A DNA stretch of 64,000 bases from Nannocystis sp. (GTDB taxonomy: Bacteria; Myxococcota_A; Polyangia; Nannocystales; Nannocystaceae). The stretch lies in assembly GCA_016712315.1 (NCBI GenBank), contig JADJRG010000023.1, positions 186,001-250,000 of the forward strand, given 5' to 3'. This document shows, in pieces, positions 52,334-60,942 of the stretch (position 1 is the stretch's first letter; every line of letters starts with the position of its first letter). The position numbers and the translations under genes are program-made. The notes beneath the pieces were generated by a model. The model was not told the DNA's origin. It did not search any database and saw only the letters and a list, made by a program, of their open reading frames with translations.

Positions 52334-52419
52334 GCGCGCCGCCGCGACCAGCGAGACGCCCACCAGGCCCGCCTCGGCTCACGCGCCTCGTCGCCTGACT
52401 CGCTGGCGTCCCTTCAGCA

Positions 52420-53388
52420 TCAAGGACCCCTCGCGGCGGCCAGCCGCGGGGCGAAGCGCACCGCGAGGCCGCCGAGCACGAGCAGGGCGGCGACCGCGAC
52501 GCGCGCGTCGAGGACCTCGTGGTGCCACAGGGCGCCGGTGAGGGCGGCGACCACGAACTGCAAGTAGATGAAGAGGCCGACCAACGAGGTGGGCAGGCGC
52601 TGGAGGGCGTAGATGTTGAGGAGGTAGGTGGCGACGGTGGGGCCGATGACGATGAAGCCAGCGAGCGCCCAAATCGTCGGCGGCACGGCGGCGAGATCGA
52701 CCTGCGCGATCGGACCTGCCCCAAAAGCCATCGTCGTGGCAGCGCCGACGAGGTAGAGGGCCGCGGTCATCGGCAGCGGGTCGAGCCCAGCGGCGGCGCG
52801 GCGGCCGAGCGCGATGAAGAGCGCGTAGGAGAGCGAATTGCCGAGCATCATCAGATCGCCGGCGAGCACGCTCTCGCCAAAGCTCGCCGCGGGGGCGCCG
52901 TCGCGGGCGCGGAGCCAGTCGCCAGGGGCAGCGAGCGCCTGGTCGACGCCGAGCAGGACGACGACGCCGGCGAGGCCGAGCAGGACGCTGGCGAGGCGGC
53001 GGGCGTCGAGGCGCTCGTCGCCGAGCAAGACGGCGAGGCCGAGCGTCTGGGCGGGCAGCGTCGCCATCACGAGGACGCCGTGGATCGCGGTGGAGCGGCT
53101 GATCCCGGCGTTGAAGAGGAGCTGGTTGAGGGTGATGCCGAGCAGCGCCAAGCCCGCGAGGCGAGCCCACACGCGGCCGCCACGCGGCCAGCGGGCGCCG
53201 GTGAGGGTGACGAGCAGGGCGAGGAGCACAGCGCCGCCTGCGGCGCGGAGCGCCGTCCAGGCGATCGGGTCGACCACCGCCGTGACCTCGCGGGCGACGC
53301 TGTAGTGGAGACCGAAGAGGATCTGGACGGCGACGAGGGCGCCGAGGGCGCGACCGCGCTCGACGTGCGCGAGGGTAGGCAGCGGCAC
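52420..53388 (-). CDS. EamA/DMT-superfamily transporter
   Basis: A 322-residue inner-membrane protein with ten hydrophobic helices arranged as two five-helix EamA repeats (first about residues 15-145, second about 175-312). The first repeat has FNAGISRSTAIHGVLVM, the second LLNIYALQRLPTSLVGLFIYLQ, both typical of the drug/metabolite exporter family. Substrates in this family range from amino acids to nucleotide sugars, and none can be chosen here. The gene is convergent with the ligase-like gene, and a short GC-rich gap with an imperfect CCAGCGAG/CTCGCTGG pair lies between. Confidence 0.9.
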   Translation of the reverse strand: MPLPTLAHVERGRALGALVAVQILFGLHYSVAREVTAVVDPIAWTALRAAGGAVLLALLVTLTGARWPRGGRVWARLAGLALLGITLNQLLFNAGISRSTAIHGVLVMATLPAQTLGLAVLLGDERLDARRLASVLLGLAGVVVLLGVDQALAAPGDWLRARDGAPAASFGESVLAGDLMMLGNSLSYALFIALGRRAAAGLDPLPMTAALYLVGAATTMAFGAGPIAQVDLAAVPPTIWALAGFIVIGPTVATYLLNIYALQRLPTSLVGLFIYLQFVVAALTGALWHHEVLDARVAVAALLVLGGLAVRFAPRLAAARGP

Positions 53389-53467
53389 AGGGGCCCCTTG
53401 CTAGCAGGGGCGCGCGGGCGAGGCACGCAGCGGCCGCGTGCGGGGAATCTCGCGGGTCACTCGGGGA

Positions 53468-54235
53468 TCAATAGGGGCCTGTGTGCAGGGAGATCTGCAG
53501 CTGCTTCCCGTCCAACTTCCGCAGGACCGGGACAAGTCGGCCCAGCTCGGCGCCGTAGTCACACAGCAGCGCGACCCGTGCAGCCGCGACCTCGGTGGTC
53601 ATCGCCACCACGTGGCCATGGGACATCCGAGCCGCCGTAGCGGGGCCCAAATAGACATCCGACACCTCGCACTCAGGCTTCTCCGCGAGGAACTCGAAGC
53701 GACCCACGCGCTCGCCCCCCACCCATAACTCGTACGAACCCACGCCGGCCCCTCGAAGGTCCGCGAGCAGCCCGTGCAATTGGAACGACGTGCACGAGGC
53801 CTCGGCGCGCACCTCAACCCGCTCAGGCCGGACTGAAGCGAGACACCGCCGCAGCGACGGCGCCGCGCCGCGATCGTGCGCCCCTGCCTGAAACCCTGGT
53901 GTCCTGGAAACGCCCACCTCACCGCCGAGCAGCGTGACCTGCTCCGGCGTCATCACCACCGTCACGGCCGCCCGCGCCACGGAGCAACCAGCGGGCAAGG
54001 GCGACGATCCGGTACCAGCCTCTGGAGGCCCGTCGACCACGGTCTGAGCGGCAGCCGGCGACCCGCGCGCCGCAGCCTCGCGCGCAGCGGCGTCTTGGTC
54101 CCCGGAGCTGTGGCGCGGCCCCTCCCCGCGTGCGCAGTGAAGCGCGCTCAGGGCGGTCAAGCCCAGCCCGAGGGCGAGACCTACCGATCTCCCGGGGTTC
54201 ACCGCGCGCCGCACACGCGTTAGCTTGCCCGCCAT
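53468..54235 (-). CDS. Putative lipoprotein, family unknown
   Basis: A 255-residue exported protein. The signal peptide runs to ALHC (Cys34); the first 11 residues (MAGKLTRVRRA) are basic and a GTG at 54202 would give a shorter signal. A disordered Ala/Gly/Ser stretch follows, then a domain with four Cys (ADLRGAGVGSYELWVGG, ECEVSDVYLGP, LLCDYGAELGRL). No known family is recognised. The ATG overlaps the ATG of the divergent dehydrogenase gene (shared CATG), so the true start may be further in. Confidence 0.65.
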   Translation of the reverse strand: MAGKLTRVRRAVNPGRSVGLALGLGLTALSALHCARGEGPRHSSGDQDAAAREAAARGSPAAAQTVVDGPPEAGTGSSPLPAGCSVARAAVTVVMTPEQVTLLGGEVGVSRTPGFQAGAHDRGAAPSLRRCLASVRPERVEVRAEASCTSFQLHGLLADLRGAGVGSYELWVGGERVGRFEFLAEKPECEVSDVYLGPATAARMSHGHVVAMTTEVAAARVALLCDYGAELGRLVPVLRKLDGKQLQISLHTGPY

Positions 54236-55244
54236 GCAGGTCAGCGTCTACAGCGCCCGTCCCTACGACCGGGTCTACCTAGGGCGCGCCAATCACGGCG
54301 CTCGTCACCGATTCATCTATCTTGAGGGCCGCCTCGACGAGGCGAGCGCCGCCGCCGCCGCCGGATCGCAGGCGGTTTGTGTCTTCGTCAACGACCACCT
54401 CGACGCCCGCGTACTCACCCGCCTCGCCGACGCCGGAGTCCGCCTCATCGTGCTGCGATGCGCAGGTTTTAACAACGTCGACCTAGAGGCCGCCGCGGCC
54501 CTCGGTCTCGCGGTCGGCCGCGTCCCTGAGTACTCGCCGCACTCTGTCGCCGAGCACACTGTCGCGCTGATCCTCGCCCTCAACCGCAAGATCCACCGCG
54601 CCCACGCCCGCGTACGCGAGGGCAACTTCGCGCTCGAAGGTCTCTTGGGGTTTGATCTCCACGGCCGCACCGTCGGCGTCATCGGCACGGGCACTATCGG
54701 CGCCTGCTTCGCGCGGATCATGGCCGGATTCGGCTGCCACCTGCTCGCCTACGATCCCAAGCCCAACCCCGCCTGCCTCGCCCTCGGCGCCCGCTACGTC
54801 GAGCTCTCGGAGCTGCTCGCCGGCAGCGACATCATCAGCCTTCATTGCCCGCTCAACCCGCGCACCCACCACCTCATCGACGCGAGCGCCCTCGCAGGAA
54901 TGAAGCCCGGTGCGATGCTCATCAACACCAGCCGCGGCGCCGTCGTCGACACCCGCGCCGTGATCGCCGCGCTCAAGACCGGCGCCCTCGGCAGCCTCGG
55001 CATCGACGTCTACGAAGAAGAGGCTGATCTCTTCTTCCACGACCTCTCCGACGAGGTCATCCACGACGACGTATTCGCCCGCCTGCTCACCTTCCCCAAC
55101 GTCGTCATCACCGGCCACCAGGCGTTCTTCACAGAAGACGCCCTCGCCGAGATCGCGCGGATCACCGTCGCCAACCTCGACGCCTACGAGGAGCGAGGCG
55201 CCCCCCTGCACGCCGTCTCGACCGAGCGCCTCGTCTCACCGTAG
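54234..55244 (+). CDS. D-isomer 2-hydroxyacid dehydrogenase, D-lactate dehydrogenase-like
   Basis: A 336-residue NAD enzyme that interconverts 2-keto acids and D-2-hydroxy acids. It shows the ARG-substrate region LRCAGFNNVDLEAA, the NAD fold VGVIGTGTIGACFA (GxGxxG), the acidic DPKP after strand 2, the catalytic Arg in NTSRGAVVDTRA, and the Glu/His pair in GIDVYEEEADLFFHDLSDEV and ITGHQAFFTEDAL. The pattern with LFFHDLSD matches the LdhA-type D-lactate dehydrogenases. A TTG nine bases upstream is in frame, but the ATG fits the alignment better. It is divergent from a lipoprotein gene with no gap. Confidence 0.92.
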   Translation: MQVSVYSARPYDRVYLGRANHGARHRFIYLEGRLDEASAAAAAGSQAVCVFVNDHLDARVLTRLADAGVRLIVLRCAGFNNVDLEAAAALGLAVGRVPEYSPHSVAEHTVALILALNRKIHRAHARVREGNFALEGLLGFDLHGRTVGVIGTGTIGACFARIMAGFGCHLLAYDPKPNPACLALGARYVELSELLAGSDIISLHCPLNPRTHHLIDASALAGMKPGAMLINTSRGAVVDTRAVIAALKTGALGSLGIDVYEEEADLFFHDLSDEVIHDDVFARLLTFPNVVITGHQAFFTEDALAEIARITVANLDAYEERGAPLHAVSTERLVSP

Positions 55245-55293
55245 CGACGACGCCTTACCCCGTCGAACGCGCGCTCCCGCCCGCCGCGGCGAC

Positions 55294-55683
55294 TTACAAG
55301 CGGGGAGCGCCCGCCGCCCGCCGCCGCCGGAGCGCCGTGAATCCCAGCGCCAAGAGCGCGAGCGACGAGGCGCCGTCTGCGGCGATCGAGCACCCCTTCG
55401 CCGCGGCGGGCGGCTCGCTCGCGGGCGCCTCGCTGGCGGGAGCGCAGCGCTGGCACTCGTAGCTCACCGTGCTCGGCGGCGTCCCCTGCGAGTAGTCGAG
55501 GCGCGAGCAGGTGTCGGCCACGCAGCGCCCCGCGGCGACGCTCGCGGTCGTGCACGCGTCGCCGGCCTTCTTGCCGTCACAGGCCAGGTTCTCCTCCGGC
55601 GGAGGCAAATCGGCGCCGGCCTCCTGCGCGCAGAACAGGGTCACGAGGGCGAAGACGACGGCGATCGGGCGGACGTACGGCAT
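55294..55683 (-). CDS. Small exported protein with MYXO-CTERM-like sorting tail
   Basis: A 129-residue protein. The ATG of MPYVRPIAVVF gives a signal peptide to about residue 24. The mature part is Cys-rich (CDGKKAGDACTTA, CVADTCSRLDYSQGTP, CQRCAP). The C terminus is a sorting signal: a Cys (KGCSIAADG), a hydrophobic helix (SSLALLALGFTAL) and then an Arg cluster (RRRRAAG). This order matches MYXO-CTERM, a myxobacterial surface-anchoring signal in which the protein is processed near the Cys. The function of the mature domain is unknown. The gene lies convergent with the dehydrogenase gene. Confidence 0.8.
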   Translation of the reverse strand: MPYVRPIAVVFALVTLFCAQEAGADLPPPEENLACDGKKAGDACTTASVAAGRCVADTCSRLDYSQGTPPSTVSYECQRCAPASEAPASEPPAAAKGCSIAADGASSLALLALGFTALRRRRAAGAPRL

Positions 55684-55821
55684 GCCCCACTGTCGTCGAT
55701 CTCCCGCGAACCATCCAGGGGCGAGCGCCACCTCTCACGCTTCGTCACCGCTTACGCGCCGCGCGACCGCTCATCCTCGATCCGCCTTGCCGCGCCGCCG
55801 ATCATCGGCACAATCCCGCGC

Positions 55822-57288
55822 ATGCTCGCCGCCCGCACCAGCCTCGCCCTCAGCCTCACCTTCGCCTGCGCCCTCGCCTGCGCCCCCCAAGGCGGCGACG
55901 ACACCGCGACCGCCGGCACCACCACCGACACCGACACCACCACCACCTCGTCCACCTCCACCACCTCCTCCTCTGGCGCCGCGACCACCGCCGATCCCGA
56001 GAGCACCACCGCCGATCCCGAGAGCACCACCGCCGACCCTGACACCACCACCGGCGGCGGCGAGCTCCTCTGCCCCGCCTCGATCGAGGCCGCCATCCTC
56101 GCCTGCGTCGACGCCCTCAAGGCCGACCCTGAGCTCAGCGACAAGGTCTTCCTCCTCGACATGCTCCTGAGCTGCGCCGACGCCGAGCCGGTCGCCGACG
56201 ACTACGACGCCCACTGCGCCCAAGACCCCGACGACCCGATCTGCGCGCTCGACTATCGCACCTTCATCGTCGAGGTCTTGCCGCAGTGCACCGCCGGCGC
56301 CCAGGCCGCCCTCTTCGCCGACGTCTGTCTGCTCCCCGAGGCCTACCGCGACCTCCTCTTCACCCCGAGCATCACCCTCATGGAGCGCCGCTTCATCGCC
56401 GATCCCGCCGAGCTCTCGCCGGTCGAGGCCGACCAGCTCCTCTTCACCAGCGCCGAGCTCGGCTTCCCTGTCGTCGACGTCGCCGACGCCCTGCTCGCCA
56501 CCGACGACGGCGGCTTCGAGCAGCTCACCGTGCTCGACGTCGGCACCGATCGGGTCCTCGTCGTCTACAGCGCCCACTACGGCGACACCCGCGTCGGCCG
56601 CGCCTTCTTCCAAAACACCTTCACCGTCGTCGGCGCGATCGAAGACGGCGACTTCACCCGCTGCGGCGTCGAGCGCGGCGTCGAGGGCCAGCCCTGCGAG
56701 GCCCCCGCCGATGACATGGTCTGTGGGCCAGGTTTCACCTGCGAGGGCATGCTCCCCGGCGAGCAGCCCGGACAGCTCCTCGGCCCGGGCGTCTGCCGCC
56801 ACACCGCCCCGCCGCCCGGCCAGGACGCCCCCTGCGCCAGCGACGACGCCTGCGCCCCCACCGACGCCGGCCTCCTCTGCCAGCCCTTCTCGAGCAAGCA
56901 GCCGGACGGCCTCTGCCGCCCTGGCTGGATGCGCCACACCTTCGGCGCGCAGCTCGTCGAGCTCGTCCCGGGCGCCACCACGACCCTCCCGATCATCGTC
57001 TCCGGCCTCGCCACCGTCGCCACCCGCGCCCGCCTCGACCTCACCCTCGGCCAAGCCGCCGCCAACGGCCTCATCATCCGCCTCATCAACCCGATCGGCA
57101 CCGAGGCGCTCGTGCTCGACACCACCGGCGCCCCCACCCTCGACATCCACCTCGACCTCCTCGACCTCCCCGTCACCGGCGACGAGCCCGTCAACGGCGT
57201 CTGGCGCCTGGAGATCGACGACGCTGGCGGCGCCGCCCAAGGCGCCGTCTACCAGCTCGCCCTCACCCTCGACAGCCGCTGGGACTGA
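55822..57288 (+). CDS. Lipoprotein with Cys-rich middle and C-terminal P-domain-like region
   Basis: A 488-residue lipoprotein. The signal ends in ALAC (Cys20), followed by a Thr/Asp/Ser linker (about 25-78) with the repeated element TADPESTTADPES. The middle has a helical part rich in Asp and a set of Cys pairs (CGVERGVEGQPCEAP, CGPGFTCEG, CASDDACAP). The last 115 residues (LRIRLINPIGTEALVLDTTG-type strands, EPVNGVWRLEIDDAGG) match the P/Homo B domain of proprotein convertases, a jelly-roll often attached to secreted proteases. No protease domain is present, so the role is adhesive or unknown. It lies near a short DUF1801-like gene, convergent. Confidence 0.8.
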   Translation: MLAARTSLALSLTFACALACAPQGGDDTATAGTTTDTDTTTTSSTSTTSSSGAATTADPESTTADPESTTADPDTTTGGGELLCPASIEAAILACVDALKADPELSDKVFLLDMLLSCADAEPVADDYDAHCAQDPDDPICALDYRTFIVEVLPQCTAGAQAALFADVCLLPEAYRDLLFTPSITLMERRFIADPAELSPVEADQLLFTSAELGFPVVDVADALLATDDGGFEQLTVLDVGTDRVLVVYSAHYGDTRVGRAFFQNTFTVVGAIEDGDFTRCGVERGVEGQPCEAPADDMVCGPGFTCEGMLPGEQPGQLLGPGVCRHTAPPPGQDAPCASDDACAPTDAGLLCQPFSSKQPDGLCRPGWMRHTFGAQLVELVPGATTTLPIIVSGLATVATRARLDLTLGQAAANGLIIRLINPIGTEALVLDTTGAPTLDIHLDLLDLPVTGDEPVNGVWRLEIDDAGGAAQGAVYQLALTLDSRWD

Positions 57289-57307
57289 TCGCGCCCGCCG
57301 CCATCGC

Positions 57308-57844
57308 TCAGCGCCGGGCCGACTCACCGCCACGGCGCGCCGCCGTCGTCTTCGCCGCCTTCTTCGCCGCAGCGGCTCGCGCCCTATCTATTTCATAACG
57401 CTTGACAAAGACCGCCGCGGTCACGCGGCGGAGCAGCGCCGCGATCACCTCCAGCGGCAGGTCTTCGAGCTTCTTGAAGCGCACGCACGCCTTCCCCATA
57501 TCGAGCCGCTTGCCCGCCTTCGCCCAGGCCTCGCGGAGCCACGCCAGCTCCGCCGCCGCCTCGCCGTCGCCGTCGCCCTCGTAGACGCAGCTCAAATAGA
57601 GCGACATATGATTCTTCTGCGACGCGATCCCGGCGAAGGGCAGTGGTTGCTTCGGGTCGCAGTGATACCCTGCTGGGTAGATCCGGTGCGGCACGTAGTA
57701 GCCGATCATCCCGTATTGCACGCCCTCTTCGATGTCTGCGTCGAGGTTCGCGAGGATCGTCTCGCGCAGCGCCGAGAGCGCGCGGCGGCGCTCCTCAGGC
57801 AGGGAGTCGAGGTATTCGGGGACGGTCTTGGCTTTGGACTGCAT
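57308..57844 (-). CDS. DUF1801 (YdhG-like) protein
   Basis: A 178-residue cytosolic protein starting at MQSKAKTVPEYL; an ATG 12 bases upstream is possible. DUF1801 signs are EYLDSLPEERRRALSALRETI, GVQYGMIGYYVPH, the strand-helix FAGIASQKNHMSLYLS and GKACVRFKKLEDLPLEVI. Members have a YdhG-like fold of uncertain function. The C-terminal 25 residues (ARAAAAKKAAKTTAARRGG) form a basic tail suited to nucleic-acid contact. It is convergent with the P-domain lipoprotein gene, with a 19-base gap. Confidence 0.85.
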   Translation of the reverse strand: MQSKAKTVPEYLDSLPEERRRALSALRETILANLDADIEEGVQYGMIGYYVPHRIYPAGYHCDPKQPLPFAGIASQKNHMSLYLSCVYEGDGDGEAAAELAWLREAWAKAGKRLDMGKACVRFKKLEDLPLEVIAALLRRVTAAVFVKRYEIDRARAAAAKKAAKTTAARRGGESARR

Positions 57845-58033
57845 GGTCGGGCTCATCTGCTCGATCGGGGCGCCCCTCACGGGCGCGGCGGGCACGCACC
57901 TCTCGGATCGAGCGATCGATCCCGGAGCGCGCCGGCCCGACCTTACCCGAAGCGCGAAACCATGTCCCGTAGGCGTCAGCCGACCTCGCGCCGCCCCGTC
58001 TTTGTCGTGTACGTGAGACCCTGAGACCGACCG

Positions 58034-59401
58034 ATGCCCGACGCCCGCGCCCCCGCTGCCTCCCGAACGCCCGCGCCAGGCCCTGGAGCCCTGCGTTTCA
58101 TCCTCGGCGCTCGTCGCCGCGGCTTCCTCGCCCACGTCGGCGAGCTCTGGCGCGAGTACGGCGACACATTCCAGGTGCGGATCGGCGGCCGCACGCTCCT
58201 CTTCGTCATCCACCCAGACGCGGTGGAGCGCGTCCTCGTCAGCGAGCGCGACAACTACGACAAGCGCGCGAGCTACGACGGGGTGCGCAGGTACCTGCTC
58301 GGCGAGGGCCTCGTCGCCAGCACCGGCGAGCTCTGGCGCCGACAGCGTCGCCTCATGGCCCCATTTTTCACCCCCAAGAGCGTCCAGAGCTACACCGAGA
58401 TGATCCTGCGAGACGGCGCGCAGCTCGTCGAGCGCTGGAGCGGGCTCGCCAAGCGGCGCGCCGAGGTGGAGATCGACCACGAGATGGCCGCCGTCACCGC
58501 CTCCATCATCTTGAAGGCGATGTTCAGCGCCGAGACGATGGAGTCGATCCCGCCGATGAAGGACGCCATCGGCACCATGATCAGCTTCGCCGACGCCCAA
58601 GGGGGCGTGATCCTCCCCCTGTGGCTCCCCACCGCCAAGAACCGCAAGTACCGCGCCGCGCGGGCGCTGGTGCACCGGTCGATCGACGAGATCATCGCCC
58701 GCAGGCGCCGCACGGACGAGTCGCAGTGGCCCGACGATCTCCTCACCCGGCTCATGAAGGCGCGCGACGAGCAGACCGGTCAGGCGATGTCGGAGGGCCT
58801 GCTGCGCGACGAGTCGCTCACCATCTTCGTCGCCGGACACGAGACCACCGCCACCACCATGACCTTCGCCTGGTACGCGCTCGCCGCGAACCCGGGCGTC
58901 GCCGAGCGCCTGCATGAAGAGCTCGACCGCGTGCTCGGCGGACGCTCGCCGACCGCGAACGACCTACGCCAGCTCCCCTACACCTTGCAGGTGATCAAAG
59001 AGGTCCTGCGGCTCTACCCCCCCGCCCCCTTCTACGCGCGCGACGCCGTGGACCCCGGCGAGCTCGGCGGCTTCCACGTACCCGCGCGCGCCACCGTGCT
59101 GCTCTCGCCCTACTACACCCACCGCCACCCCGATTTTTGGGAGCACCCCGAGCGCTTCGATCCAGAGCGCTGGACCCGCGAGCGCGAGGCCGTCCGTCAC
59201 GGCCACGCCTACCACCCCTTCTCGGGCGGCCCGCGCGTGTGTATCGGCAACAGCTTCTCCTTGCTCGAGAGCCAGATCCTGCTCGCCCAGCTCGCCCAGC
59301 GCTTCAGCCCGCGCCTGCGCGCCGGCTACCGACCGCGCTGGCAGATGCGCGGCACCCTCAGCCTCACCGACGGCCTACCGATGACCATCGAGCCGCGCTG
59401 A
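58034..59401 (+). CDS. Cytochrome P450
   Basis: A 455-residue heme monooxygenase. The I-helix is AGHETTATTM (His269, Thr271, Thr272), the K-helix ExxR is Glu323-Arg326 (EVLRLYP), and the heme loop is FSGGPRVCIGNSFS with the Cys403 ligand. The N terminus has no membrane anchor, so it is soluble. It resembles the CYP102/CYP110/CYP4-like bacterial group acting on fatty acids and terpenoids. No redox partner is adjacent, and the neighbours do not name a pathway. It is preceded by 189 non-coding bases and is divergent from the DUF1801 gene. Confidence 0.95.
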   Translation: MPDARAPAASRTPAPGPGALRFILGARRRGFLAHVGELWREYGDTFQVRIGGRTLLFVIHPDAVERVLVSERDNYDKRASYDGVRRYLLGEGLVASTGELWRRQRRLMAPFFTPKSVQSYTEMILRDGAQLVERWSGLAKRRAEVEIDHEMAAVTASIILKAMFSAETMESIPPMKDAIGTMISFADAQGGVILPLWLPTAKNRKYRAARALVHRSIDEIIARRRRTDESQWPDDLLTRLMKARDEQTGQAMSEGLLRDESLTIFVAGHETTATTMTFAWYALAANPGVAERLHEELDRVLGGRSPTANDLRQLPYTLQVIKEVLRLYPPAPFYARDAVDPGELGGFHVPARATVLLSPYYTHRHPDFWEHPERFDPERWTREREAVRHGHAYHPFSGGPRVCIGNSFSLLESQILLAQLAQRFSPRLRAGYRPRWQMRGTLSLTDGLPMTIEPR

Positions 59402-59448
59402 CCCCCCGCGGTTGCCATCGTCTGCACCGCCGCGCTAACGTCGCCAGC

Positions 59449-59937
59449 ATGCAGCCCGCGGCGAAGCCGACCCAGATCACCTGCCCCGCCGGCTTCTGGA
59501 TCCGCCTCGTCGCCGCCTCCATTGATCTCATGCTCATCGCCACCCTCGCCGCCACCCTCGCGGGCGAACTCGACCTGCACCCATACGCTCCGATCCCCTA
59601 CTCCGCGATCGAGTCCGACGACTTCATCCTCGTCCTCCTCCTCCGCCACTGGACCCCCTTCATCCTCCTCTTCACCGCGCTCTCCGCCGCCTACAAGACG
59701 CTGCTCGTGGGCGCCTGGGGCGGCACGATCGGCAAGCTCGGCTTCGGCCTCCGTGTCGTCCGCTTCAGCGACGGAGGTCGCGTCCCCTATGGGCGCGCCC
59801 TCGCCCGCGGCCTCGCCCAGATCCTCTCGTTCGTCGCCTTCTTCCTCGGCTACACGTGGATCGCCCTCGCCCCCGCGAAACGCGGCTGGCACGACTACCT
59901 CTGTGCCACCCGTGTCGTCCATCGCCGCCCTGCGTGA
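59449..59937 (+). CDS. RDD-family membrane protein
   Basis: A 162-residue inner-membrane protein. The RDD signature Arg and Asp pair appears as FWIRLVAASIDLMLIA in the first helix, and the later conserved region is GTIGKLGFGLRVV and GWHDYLCATRVV. Three to four helices are visible (about residues 15-38, 60-85 and 122-142). RDD proteins are small transporters or exporters of uncertain cargo; some act in Na+ or H+ exchange. The gene follows the P450 gene by 47 bases on the same strand, but a common function is not evident. Confidence 0.85.
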   Translation: MQPAAKPTQITCPAGFWIRLVAASIDLMLIATLAATLAGELDLHPYAPIPYSAIESDDFILVLLLRHWTPFILLFTALSAAYKTLLVGAWGGTIGKLGFGLRVVRFSDGGRVPYGRALARGLAQILSFVAFFLGYTWIALAPAKRGWHDYLCATRVVHRRPA

Positions 59938-60143
59938 GCCGTCGAGGGAGCCCCTCGCCGTCGCCTGCGCCGCGCTCGATCGCCTCGCCCGCGCCGGACC
60001 TGCGGCGCCCAACAAGAGCGCCCCGCCGACCGGCCAGCAGGAGCACGCGCGGACCTGCTCCTTCGCCGCCTGCGCCCCTCGCTTGAAGCACGTCGACCCG
60101 CGTGTTCTGCTGACACCTCGCGGGACGCGGAGGGTGGGATCAC

Positions 60144-60818
60144 ATGACGAGCATCTACGGGATCATCAAGGACTACTACGGGTCGAATCAACTCGCTCAG
60201 CAGCTCAAGGACGAAGAGAAGCGCCTCGGCTACGTCGCCCTCAACAAGCTCCCCGGCTGCCAGATCATGGCGAACAACCCCACCAGCTTCGCCGCCCTCT
60301 TTAAGGCCTTCACCACCTACGTGCACAGCAGCGGCTACACCTGGAACGGCAGCGCAGGCGGCGGCACCGGCTCCCCCTTGCTCGACGGAGAGAAGAGCAC
60401 CGGCGAGTGCCTCATGTTCGCGCGCGCCCTCTCGATCCTCGCCTACGCCCCCAAGCCCTACGGCCTCGCCCTCAACAAGGACGACGTGAACTTCACCTCG
60501 TACACCGGCCTCAACAAGAAGGGCTTCGTCAGCGCGCACAACACCGTGCTCAACCTCGCCGCCAACGTCAACGGCCAGGCCCTCTACGTGTGGGAGAACC
60601 ACAAGGTCATCGCTTATCAAGGCCGCTACTACGACCCCTCCTACAACAAGATCTACGACGACCTCCGCGACATGGCCCTCTACCACATCCTCGACACCGT
60701 CGACTTCGGCGGCGTCGACTACCACCAAGCCGAGCGCCGCGGCGACACCCAAGGCTACTGGTTCAAGGAGCAGCCAACCGGGACCTACTACGGCCCCTCC
60801 AAGCGCGCCCCCTTCTGA
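60144..60818 (+). CDS. Unknown protein with Cys/His/Asp set like papain/transglutaminase-type folds
   Basis: A 224-residue protein with a strong ribosome site (GGAGGGTGG) upstream of MTSIYGIIKDYY. The family is not recognised. Cys89 (GECLMFARAL) begins a helix, His153 (ENHKVIAYQG) is on a strand, and Asp164 (YYDPSYNK) follows, the order and spacing of a Cys-His-Asp triad as in papain-like or transglutaminase-like enzymes. Codon use and composition (more Tyr, Asn, Lys) differ from its neighbours. It has no signal peptide. A toxin, effector or protein-modifying enzyme is possible, but nothing adjacent fixes the role. Confidence 0.6.
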   Translation: MTSIYGIIKDYYGSNQLAQQLKDEEKRLGYVALNKLPGCQIMANNPTSFAALFKAFTTYVHSSGYTWNGSAGGGTGSPLLDGEKSTGECLMFARALSILAYAPKPYGLALNKDDVNFTSYTGLNKKGFVSAHNTVLNLAANVNGQALYVWENHKVIAYQGRYYDPSYNKIYDDLRDMALYHILDTVDFGGVDYHQAERRGDTQGYWFKEQPTGTYYGPSKRAPF

Positions 60819-60820
60819 GT

Positions 60821-60924
60821 TCCCCACCGGCTGACGCCGACCCGTGGGGATGAAAGTCGGCGAAGGACCGTGGGGCCCGAGAACGATGTTTTCTGGCCGA
60901 CTTTCTTGAGAGCGCTCCCACGGG
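60821..60924. terminator. Compound inverted repeat between convergent genes
   Basis: The 124-base gap between two facing genes holds nested inverted repeats. One is TCCCCAC/GTGGGGA (60821-60827, 60844-60850), another GAAAGTCGGC/GCCGACTTTC (60852-60861, 60896-60905). An outer pair CCCGTGGG/CCCACGGG (60841-60848, 60917-60924) competes with the first. Bidirectional termination is likely. Confidence 0.5.
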
Positions 60925-60942
60925 CGCCCGCGCCCGGCTCGG

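Noticed and set aside
49976..52363. 795-codon open frame on the minus strand opposite the ligase unit
   Set aside because: It runs across three well-supported plus-strand genes and has the same Ala/Gly/Val/Asp bias as other antisense frames. The plus-strand ligase motifs are decisive.
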